64,000 bases of DNA from Paramarasmius palmivorus (Eukaryota > Basidiomycota > Agaricomycetes > Agaricales > Marasmiaceae): positions 124,001 through 188,000 of the forward strand of contig JAYKXP010000002.1 in assembly GCA_037176845.1 (NCBI GenBank), written 5' to 3'. Under the pieces are notes generated by a model. The model worked only from the letters and a program-made list of their open reading frames with translations, had not been told where the DNA came from and searched no databases. Position 1 is the first letter of the stretch. Every line of letters begins with the position of its first letter. Shown here piece by piece: positions 55,613 to 64,000 of the stretch. The position numbers were made by a program, and so were the translations under genes.

Positions 55613-58135
55613 TCAGTAGACATATACAAACTAGACCAAATGATCAATTGAAGAGCCACGGAATGGCATGGAAGTACTTACTTCATCATTTTGACTATCA
55701 GTCAGATCCGTGAAAGCATTATCACCAAGATGCGCTCCAGTTGTAGATGCCTCAATCTTGTCTGGGGAAGGCTCGGCCTCGTTTCTAAACTTCTTTTCCA
55801 TGGAAAGGTCGCGAATATCGGCCGGCTTCCCGTTCTTTATTCGTTCTCGGCGTTTGAATTTGTTGAGGACTGTGAGATTAATGACTTGCAATCTGTACGC
55901 TAATTAGAGACCGATGATATAGTGTACAAATGGAACTTACATGACTACTGCGAACAGTGCAGCAAAAATGGCTAGAGTAACCTTAAGCCCGTTCTTGTAC
56001 TCAGGCTTGTCTTTCTCCACGAATAGGAGTGGTCCAATGATGTTCCCGACAGCAACCGCAGCATTGAAGCTGGAAACTTCCATTAGATCGACATCATGGC
56101 ATATCTTTCAGCAACATACCCAGAGAGACAGACACTCTTCTTCGTGGATCCTGCAATGTTTGCTGTCATCCAAGAGATGATCAAGGGGTTTGCACCAAAG
56201 AGGAACGCTAGTAGGTAGTAAGCGAACAAAAGCAAGCCTTGGCTACCTCCATTTGGTCTCACTGGAATAGAGAAAATGACTGAGTGAGAGCGATACGATG
56301 CCTGAATCGGCCTTACCAAAGAGAAGAGTTAGTCCAACGACAACGGGTATAACTAAAGCTGCGATGACGGCGGATTTGTTCTTCCAGGTGTAAGCACCAT
56401 AAGACGTGGCCCAGATGATTATAATCTGCATCGCTCCGAAGGGCATGTTCTATAAGAGGTCGTCACCGAGACACTGCCAGTGCAAGCAGCGGAATAGACA
56501 TACCAACAGACTTGTCCTGTATTTGTCAAAGCCGATCCCGTTCAGTATGAGCGGTCCGAAAACATTCGCGACCGAAGCACCGACACTGAGATCCAGAGTT
56601 AGAATAAGGTGTGTTTGAGACGAACAGAATAACATACTTTAGTAGTAAAGTCATTGAGAAGAATAACCACGTCTTGATCTCCGTTAACGCTTCTACAGCC
56701 TGCCGCCATTTGAAGGTATTGGTTGCAGTCGTCCCCGTATTGTTAGATCGTAGCCTCTCCACTGCTTTACGGCGATCTTCAGGGGAGAGGAAACGGGCCT
56801 CGGAGACGTTGTTGTCGATTTTCCAGAAGATGACAGGTGCAGTGACGACGGTCAGCTGGAGCAGGTGTATCACCGGGTATGAGCATAGACCAATGATTGG
56901 GAACACGAAGCTCACCAGACCGCAAAAGATGAAAAGAATCTGATAAGTGTGTAAGGCGGGATTGTTGATGTGACCAAATCCGTACGCGAACACGGAGGCC
57001 ATGATCGTTCCCATTCCGTTGGTGCTATACCACGTACATACTCGGATAGGTTGTTCAGCGCGTCGATACCTGGCATTACGGTGGATTGAGCTGAGGCGAA
57101 AGGGAAGAGGTGTGAATTACGCACCAGATGGACGTGAGGATGGCGAACAGAGGCAAACAAGCCGCCTCAAAGAGACCCAAAAGGAAACGCGTGGCAAGTA
57201 GCTCTGGATATCTGACGGTGAATGCCTTGAGCTCTTGTTATCAAGGGTCAAAAGATTGGGTATACTTGGTACTTGCTCCCATTCCACATAATGAGCTTGT
57301 GATAGGCACGAGTATCAACAAACGAACACCTATACTCAATTTGTACCACTCACACCCCCCAACAGAAAACGATGACCTGGATGTTGTCAGCCCGTTGAAG
57401 GCAGAGATAGGACTGGCAGGAACGTACAGGCATCAGGTACCGGGGCTGAACACGCACAAGGACATAACTTGAGAAGGGCTGCCAGACGAAGTTGAGCTAT
57501 GGCATTTATCGAACCTATGGCATCGACGAAATGACATCAAGTGTATTCACGGTTATAAGTGGCAATGACTGACCGATAGTAGAATATTGAGCTTTAAGGG
57601 ATGTGTTAATCGCAAAACGCGAGCATGAGGTAGATCAAAGCTTACTCCCGACGAGGTTCTGAAGAAAAAATCAGTATATGGAGACGAGTGACGTAAAAGG
57701 CAGAGCGTACCGCGTCCTGAATCATTCCAAACGTAGCAGCATATCCAAGAACCGTCTTATCGAGACTGCATCCACGATCAGGAATCAGATTAGTATTTAG
57801 TATCGGATTCCTCAGCTTGCGTACATCTGAAGCCAATATACCCATGCCAAAACCTATTTGTCGCTTAGTATCTCTGGTACACTTAAAGAATTGAGCGCTA
57901 ACCGTAAGCAGGTTCAAATCGGTCTTCCAAAGGATTCGCCTGTTATCTTCTTCCGTGACCTCAACGCGTTCTTCGTACGTTTGCTCAACAGCCGCTGAAC
58001 TGTTATCACGAGGATGAGCGCAAAATGAAGATGTCAACAGTGGCCTTCAACTCGTGCAACGTCCAAAACGTACCCTGACCCAACATGTTCGACATGCTCC
58101 GAATGGGACTTCGAGTTGTCGTGAGATTGGGACAT
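55613..58135 (-). CDS. MFS transporter, allantoate permease type, copy 2 (one probable frameshift)
   Basis: The true start is taken at 58135 (MSQSHDNSKSHSEHVEHVGS), joined by an intron to SAAVEQTYEERVEVTEEDNR, RILWKTDLNLLT, VLAWVYWLQ, ILDKTVLGYAATFGM, then QYSTIG, SINAIAQL, FLLGLFEAACLPLFAILTS, WYRRAEQPIRVCTWYSTNG, MGTIMASVFAYGFGHINNPA, VSEARFLSPEDRRKAVERLR, VGASVANVFGPLIL, NMPFGAMQIIII, NPLIISWMTANIAGSTKKS and the C-terminal QNDEFVYVY ending 55613. Exon borders match copy 1. Near 57490 one extra base (caacttcgtctgg where the frame expects caactcgtctgg) would break the frame at the conserved L-x-WQPFSSY segment; otherwise the gene is whole. A recent pseudogene or a sequence error are the two explanations. 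Confidence 0.75.
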
Positions 58136-58889
58136 CACCAGGTTCAAGTCGTGGATAGACTCGATGAGCCAGTGAAAGGCAAAAGGTGCTCGTTATAAAT
58201 GGCTGGAACCTGGGACGTTGACATAAAGTAACAAGGATTCTTGGACCTTGGTCCAAGTTCTTTCCCCATTCTGATTAACCCCGACACCGAAGCCTGAGAA
58301 GGTGAATGAGAAAAGTCTATTTCATTTTCAGTGGACGAGTGACCCAACTTACCTCCTTGCGTATTTTTCGGTGCACGGTGCTAGACAAACCAGTAAAAGT
58401 GGATCAAGGTCGACTCTTTTGTCTGTGATTGAGACAGCTCGAACGAAGCTCAAGCTGAACCATTTCTACGAAGGAAAGAGTGCTGTCTAAGCTCGTACAG
58501 GCGGGATTTCGCGGTATTGTTAGCCGGCGCTTTTTCTTGTGACCTCGACGAACAACAGAAGATCATGATCATCGGGTTGCGGGGTGCGGGGTATGGGGTA
58601 GAGAGCGAGCGGACCGATTTGGGGTTCACATCATGTCCCTGGATGTGACGGACCGTTTGCATTCCAGTAAGGTCCAACGGCGATGTAGGAAAGTGTAGGG
58701 ACTTGTAGGGATCAAGATGAGGTGGTATCATTTCCTGAAAAGCTTGGTCGTTGTATCATCTCAGGAGTACGGTCCGGTAAAACGGTCCGTGGTTTGCGTC
58801 GCGTTCAAATTCCGGGTATAACAATACAACTTCCGAAAACTTCTATCGTCCCTCTGTCGCTCGCTCCATATTCCGCTTTCTCGCCACAC
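58136..58889. promoter_or_regulatory. Divergent promoter region (MFS copy 2 / dehydrogenase)
   Basis: A 754-bp gap between two divergently oriented genes. It must contain both promoters. No specific binding site can be named from sequence alone. Confidence 0.4.
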
Positions 58890-60061
58890 ATGTCTGCGTC
58901 ACAGTCAACCATCGCCCTTCTAGCCCCTGGTGGTATGGGATCCAAGATCGCACTCCGCTTGTCCCAAACCAGTGGTGGCACGATTCTCACCAATCTTGAA
59001 GGACGCTCCGAGACTACGCGACAAAGAGCTGCGGAATCTGGGATGATGCACGCGTCTTACGCAGATATCATAGCGAAAGCGGACTATATCTTCAGCGTTG
59101 TACCTCCTAAAGATGCGTTTGACGTTGCACAACAGATCGTCTCAGCTGCCAAGGAGAGTGAGAAGGGGAAGGAGAAGAGAAATTATCTTCGCTGACCTCA
59201 ACGCTGTAAACCCTGAATCGGCGAAAAGGATGTCTGCGCTCTTCACTGAAACGAACATCAAATTCATCGATGGTGCGATTGTCGGTGCACCGCCTTCGGA
59301 GACGTACAATCCTGGGATATATGTATCCGCGAATGCTGAAGATGAAGGAGCGCTGGATGAGTTCGTTGAGATGGGGAATAAGTATGGATTGAATATCATA
59401 CCTTTGAAGGGTGAGGGTGTCGGCGTAGGAGATGCCAGTGCATTGAAGATGGCACACGCGGTGCGTTTCGCTTAGTACGCTTTCTTGTGATGGGACTGAC
59501 ATGATGCACCCTTCTGTGTAGGGTGTGGTGAAAGGAGCAACTGGGCTTTTTGTTTCCATGATCTTGTGTGCGTTCCTCTTTTGTCGGTTCCTCGTGGCTG
59601 TCCTGATCTTGAAAACACTCGAAAGCGGCCAACGCGTCTTCTCCTTCAACCGCAAAGGGCCTACTCCATGCACTGAGCATATCCCAGCCAGCGTTCATTG
59701 ATTTAATGATTCGGCTGATACCGCAAATGATACCCAAAGCATATCGGTTTGTAAAGGAGATGGAAGAGATATCGGGATTTGTCGGCGGAGATGAAGGAAA
59801 GACGTATGAGGGAATAGAGAAGGTTTTTGAGAGGGTAGCACAAGCGCATCATGCGGCACCGAATGGAGATGCGGGAGATGCTGCGACATTGCTGAGATTT
59901 GTAGAGGACGCGAAGGAGGTGTGGGAGAAGAACAAGGTGCGTGTTGCTAATTGTATTTCCAGTGATCGCTTGTTAAAACCTGTTGAAAGACGACAAAACT
60001 GTATTAGGGTATTAAGACGGATGTGTACTATAGGATAGTGAGGCACTCACTACAGGTTTAA
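58890..60061 (+). CDS. 6-phosphogluconate dehydrogenase-like NAD-binding protein with DUF1932-type C-terminus
   Basis: The start at 58890 gives MSASQSTIALLAPGGMGSKI, a Rossmann-fold glycine motif, then VVPPKDAFDVAQQIVSAA. The next segment, IIFADLNAVNPESAKRM, FIDGAIVGAPP and GDASALKMAHA, matches the beta-hydroxyacid dehydrogenase core. After an intron GVVKGATGLFVSMIL, after another SPSTAKGLLHALSISQPAF and LMIRLIPQMIPKAYRFVKEM, typical of the DUF1932 dehydrogenase C-terminus. Near 59161-59190 a one-base frame change is needed between ESEKGKEKR and IIFADLN, in a purine-rich run (agaaggggaaggagaagag); this is a frameshift or a sequencing error. The C-terminus is uncertain: a 69-nt intron gives an end at 60061, reading through gives 60038. 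Likely an oxidoreductase of small hydroxyacids; substrate unknown. Confidence 0.75.
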
Positions 60062-60915
60062 GAAATTGGACTATAGATGTAGAATAGTAGCAGGTAGAGG
60101 CGTATTCTCCAATACACATAGGACTGTCCTTGCACCTATTACATCTAGTTAGGGGGGATAGCAAACGAGCAAAGAGGAGACTTGCCTTCCTCCCGTGACA
60201 TCTTTTCTCCAACACTTTTGTCTTCGAAGCTTTGTCCAGAGTCAACTACCTGGCGATGTAGACGCGTAGTAGCTCCCAAAACATCAAATGCTTCTGTCCG
60301 CCGGCAACAGCCTGAAAGTGGGTATATCGTCTACCCACAGAATCGCGATGGAAAAAACTGTCACCTTCGGCCGCCATCCAACAGAAATCGCCCAAAAACT
60401 GTTTCGCTTAAAACGCGAAGTTTTCCTTTGCGATCTCAGATACGAGCATACTCATTGCATGAATTCCGTTTCAGGGTCTTTTGAACGAGCGAATCACCAG
60501 AGAAGAAGAGGTTTTATGAACCTGGTGGTCAAGCGCAAAGTCGAGTCACGCATTTCACGTGCGCCCTTCTCCCTCAAACAGTCATTCACCACCTTCGGTC
60601 TTCTTGAGCACCATAGTTTGCCAGGCTTCAGTATTAGGTCTCTTTGGCAACCTCTGCGTAATGTGTATTAGGTGTCGAGCCGTGAGTGTTTTCGTTTGTA
60701 GCTGCGAAATGGCGTTAAGAATAACCACAGGTCCACTTTGTTCTCATCAGGCGTCTTCGATTCGTTACATCCCTTTCCGCGGAGAAATGAGCTGAGAAGC
60801 AAGACAATTCGAAGAAGTATCGGCATGGTGGCTCCTTCCGCACTCACGCCTTGGCTAGGCTCATATATATATACACCAGTTCGTCCATCTCCTTCTTTTG
60901 CTCAACACAACCATA
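60062..60915. other. Intergenic region before the ICMT tandem
   Basis: Only short ORFs (for example 60288-60671) without recognisable domains. The right end holds the promoter of ICMT copy 5; a TATA-like ctcatatatatata stretch lies near 60860. Confidence 0.4.
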
Positions 60916-61690
60916 ATGACATGGTCGTATGAAGCAGTATTGAAAGCATCTCTTACCATTCTCTCTGCTATTTCGTTTACGGTAAACTGCACGCCGCCAA
61001 ATGGGCCACCTCCGTCTCTTCCTCCCAGACCACCCCTTAAAAGTCTCCTGAGCTCAAGAATGCGAGAATGGACCCTTGTATTTGCTACGCTATACCTCTA
61101 TCCGTCAGCGGTGGTGAGTCTATCTATATTGTCGTGCGCATGGAGCGTAGAATTCTCAACCGTGACTTTTGCAGGAACTATATTGGCTAGCTTCACTGAA
61201 CGAAGCTGTGCACATCCTACGAACGGTCCCAGCAGGCCACATTTCTTCACTCTTCCTTCTTTCCGCGATCCTATCAATTTCCGGAGGCACAATTCGTTAT
61301 CTAGCTTATCGAACACTTGCCGATGGTTTCACATACGAACTTGTTCCCGCGGGAGAACGTTCCAGAGGTTCTTCCAAGTCAAAGCTCGTAACTCACGGCC
61401 CGTATTCCGTTGTTCGACATCCATCATACATTGGCATGGCCCTCGCCACCTTGGGGTGTGCTATGGTACACCTCGTAGGAGGCTCTTGGATCCGTTCAGG
61501 TTGTAGTGGTTCCACTCAATTGGTATCTTGGGCATTTGTAGGGGTATGGATGCTTATCATGTCCACGGTCAACGTCCTATTGGTTATCAGGGTGGGAGAA
61601 GAAGACGAGATGATGCAAAAACAGTTTGGTGAAGAGTGGGAGCGCTGGAAGAGACGTGTCAAGTACAAGTTGGTTCCCAGCGTCTATTGA
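60916..61690 (+). CDS. Isoprenylcysteine carboxyl methyltransferase (ICMT), copy 5
   Basis: Exons 60916-61113 and 61175-61690 give 237 aa. Start MTWSYEAVLKASLTILSAIS, CTPPNGPPPS, SSRMREWTLVF; exon 2 ELYWLASLNEAVHILRT, GPYSVVRHPSYIGMALA, EEDEMMQKQFGEEWERWKRR and LVPSVY. The frame and all signature motifs are intact. First of three head-to-tail copies at the right end; closest in its N-terminus to copy 3. Confidence 0.92.
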
Positions 61691-61929
61691 ATTCGGGTTG
61701 TCAAGCTCACTACTCAATATCGACGCGGGTAACTCTCGAGTCATTGTCGTTTTCCACTTCAATACCTTTGCGCATGGTCGTAGCATATCACATCTTTATC
61801 CCTTGAGCCAGATAGCATCCGATAAATGCAGGTGGAGACCAGCGCTCGTCTGATATAATTATCGGGTATTTTCCCTTCAATTTCCCTGATATAAGATGGA
61901 GAGAAGTGCTGTTGATTCTACAGCTCACC

Positions 61930-62696
61930 ATGATAGCACTCTTGCTCAAGACGTCTCTGATACTCATTTCAGCCACCTCGTTTTCAATAGCTGCGCCTCC
62001 GCCAAATGGACCACCGAAGTCGGCTCCTCCAAGACCACCTTTCACAACGAAGAACATGTTGACCTCGGAGATGCGCGAGTGGGTTCTCATGAACTACGTT
62101 ATCCATCTCATGCCGAGAATGCCTGTGAGTACTCTTTAGCTACTCAAGATTGTGCCTAAAGGCCTAATTCTTCACAGAAACTGTACTGGGTAGCATCGCT
62201 CAACGAGGTCGTGTACATTCTACGCACGAATGTGGATCATGTAGACCCCCTCCTCGTCATCGGCACCATCCTAGCGGTCGTAGGTACTACGATGCGCTGT
62301 CTCAGCTACCGCTACCTCGGTGAAGCATTCACCCTTGAACTCGTTAAGGCAGGACATCGAGCCAAAGACCCAGCAGCGTCGGCCAGACTCGTTACAAATG
62401 GACCATACACTATCGTCAGGCACCCGTCCTATACAGGATGGCTCATAGGCACCTTCGGATGGATCATGGTGCACTGTGTGGAAGGATCGTGGATTCGGAA
62501 CCAATCGAGCTCGACTTTAGAAGGTGCAATAGTGAAGGGATTCGCTATCGCTTGGGCTTTCATCTTCACAGCTCCGTTTGCTTGGACATTGACGAGGATG
62601 CCAGAAGAAGATGCGATGATGAGGAGGCAGTTTGGAGAGGAATGGGTACGATGGAGTCGTCGTGTGAGGTATTGGCTGATTCCATTTGTTTACTGA
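61930..62696 (+). CDS. Isoprenylcysteine carboxyl methyltransferase (ICMT), copy 6
   Basis: Exons 61930-62124 and 62178-62696 give 237 aa. Start MIALLLKTSLILISATSFSI, then PPPNGPPKSA and TSEMREWVLMNY; exon 2 KLYWVASLNEVVYILRTN, FTLELVKAGHRAKDPAAS, GPYTIVRHPSYTGWLI, EEDAMMRRQFGEEWVRWSRR and LIPFVY. The usual Cys of the CTPPNG motif is Ala here. An in-frame ATG at 61906 is an alternative start. The AKDP motif links copies 4, 6 and 7 as one subgroup. Intact. Confidence 0.9.
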
Positions 62697-62970
62697 ATGA
62701 TGGATGCTTGTTTCGAGGTTAGGTTTATGGTGAAAACGTACGAGCTCCTTCAATTTTTTGCTTATCGGTGTATTGACACATTCGTTACCAGTTCGGAAAG
62801 TTATTACCAGGGAATCGATGTCTACAGTCTCTATTTATGCTGCTATTGTCACCGTTCCCCCTAAATGGCCTTGTGCATGGAGTCGGCATGTCTTCCGAAA
62901 GTCTTCCCCTAGATATTGACAGATGGAAGAGTGGATGATCCAACTTTGATTTTTCTACATATAGGCGTAA

Positions 62971-63746
62971 ATGGGATCACATCGTCTTGTTACACAGATC
63001 CACTATGGCTTCTGCATCAAGGCATTTCTTGTTCTCGTTACAGCCATCTCATTTTCAGTGTTCGCTACGCCGCCAAACGGACTACCAAAATCTCCTCCAA
63101 AGCCCCGTCTGACTCGTAAGACCATTTTCACCTCGGAAGTACGAGAATGGATTGTCCTATGTTACGCTATCTACGTACTTCCGATAATGCGAGTGAGTGA
63201 TACTTACATTTCCTCATCTATGTCGTATCTAATCCTCTGCAGAAACTGTACTGGCTGGCGTCGCTTAACGAGGTCGTACATATTCTACGCACGGACTCGG
63301 GCCACATCGATCCCTGCTCATTATTGGCATCATCCTTGCGGTCTTTGGAACTGCGTTCCGCTACGCCAGCTACCGCTACCTCGCCGAAGCCTTCACTTTT
63401 GAACTCGTGAACGCAGGAGTGCGTGCAAAGGACCCAGCAGGGTCGGCCAGACTTGTCGTAGACGGGCCATATGTATTGTCAGGCATCCGTCTTACACCGG
63501 ATGGTTCATCGGTACCTTTGGGTTCATCATGGTTCCGTTCGTAGAAGGGTCGTGGATTCCAAACTCAAGCCCAGGGTCTGGTGAAAGTGCTGGCGTTATA
63601 CATGGGTTTTATCTTCATTATGTCTTTCATCGTAACAGTCGTGCCAAGGCTGGCAGAGGAAGATGAGATGATGAAAAAAGTTTGGAGAGGAATGGGAACG
63701 ATGGGCACATCGTGTGAGGTATAGGTTGATCCCGTTTATCTATTGA
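62971..63746 (+). pseudogene. ICMT copy 7, frameshifted pseudogene
   Basis: Exon 1 (MGSHRLVTQIHYGFCIKAFL, TPPNGLPKSP, SEVREWIVL) and a GT-AG intron are intact, and exon 2 begins KLYWLASLNEVVHILRTDSG. A base is then missing after HIDP near 63315, another within GPY...VRHP near 63470, and a third near 63680, where the usual KKQFGEEW becomes out of frame (gatgaaaaaagtttgg). The end still reads RLIPFIY in one frame. At least three small deletions make it non-functional, while the close similarity to copy 6 shows that the loss is recent. Confidence 0.8.
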
Positions 63747-64000
63747 ACAGTGTGAGTGAGTACTAGCTCTTCACATTTCAAGTTCCCACTGTGATGTCTT
63801 CTTTAGGTAGCCCTTGGTGCTAAAGTTTGGAAACTTACCGTTACCTATGATCTTCTTCCGCTCTGTCGTCGATAATCAACTTGAACGTCTTTCTGTATGA
63901 CTTCGGCATGCCGTCAGAACGATAACTATAGCTAAGTGGCGTTCCAGTAATCGCCTGAGAACCTTGAGCATTCCAACTTCGAAAACTCTATATATAGGTG
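63747..64000. other. Right-edge sequence
   Basis: No supported gene. A minus-strand exon-like piece (MPKSYRKTFKLIIDD, ending before a gtaacg donor-like site near 63840) could belong to a gene mostly beyond the edge, but this is too short to call. Confidence 0.3.

Noticed and set aside
1..64000. Search by eye for a B mating-type locus (STE3 receptor or lipopeptide pheromone genes) because of the ICMT expansion
   Set aside because: No seven-transmembrane STE3-like receptor and no short precursor ending in a convincing CaaX box was found.
1..64000. CRISPR arrays or bacterial operon features
   Set aside because: Spliceosomal introns throughout and no regularly spaced identical repeats; the palindrome array at 53.3 kb has unlike units and no spacers.

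Overview
The window comes from a filamentous basidiomycete, very probably a mushroom-forming agaricomycete. Genes are split by many short GT-AG introns (about 45-65 nt), spacing is compact, and the gene content is typical of agarics: a FunK1-type protein kinase, Crinkler/RHSP-like NTPases, small cysteine-rich thaumatin-like secreted proteins, an allantoate-permease-type MFS transporter pair and expanded isoprenylcysteine methyltransferases. No rRNA, convincing tRNA or CRISPR was seen.

Left part (1-29 kb): a cluster of minus-strand paralogs of one uncharacterised multi-exon family, here called the GDQN/WLSQAH family (A at 1-1716, B at 8111-10242, C at 14400-16055, D at 17937-20292, E at 22860-25163), plus relic fragments at 2.2-2.9 kb, 4.1-4.5 kb and 29.6-30.0 kb. 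Inserted among them are a FunK1 kinase (4662-7361), two near-identical secreted proteins (13015-13702 and 28355-29037), two isoprenylcysteine methyltransferase (ICMT) genes (17087-17847 and 21884-22631) that face the 3' ends of D and E, and a Crinkler/RHSP-like NTPase gene (25827-27866). Repeated local gene orders show that whole blocks were duplicated and then decayed.

Middle part (29-45 kb): an F-box-like gene, a flavin reductase-like gene, a degraded region, an ICMT tandem pair (the second with a Trp-to-stop change), a five-unit degenerate tandem repeat, a 934-bp Mutator-like element with about 190-bp terminal inverted repeats and a 9-bp target duplication, family gene F, and a short gene of unknown function.

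Right part (46-64 kb): two MFS transporter paralogs in inverted orientation enclose a frameshifted NTPase pseudogene, a CSTF2/Rna15 C-terminal-like gene without an RRM, an unusual run of about 20 consecutive short palindromes, and an inverted-repeat element. Beyond them lie a 6-phosphogluconate-dehydrogenase-like gene and three more ICMT copies, the last a pseudogene.

The strongest biological signals are: (i) seven ICMT copies in 47 kb, two in a convergent unit with the GDQN/WLSQAH family; (ii) that family itself, with a conserved N-terminal Gly-Asp-Gln-His/Tyr-Asn motif, a kinase-N-lobe-like segment and two alternative C-terminal tails; (iii) the palindrome array at 53307-53762. Functions given for uncharacterised families are inference. 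Homology statements come from recognition of sequence patterns, not from searches.
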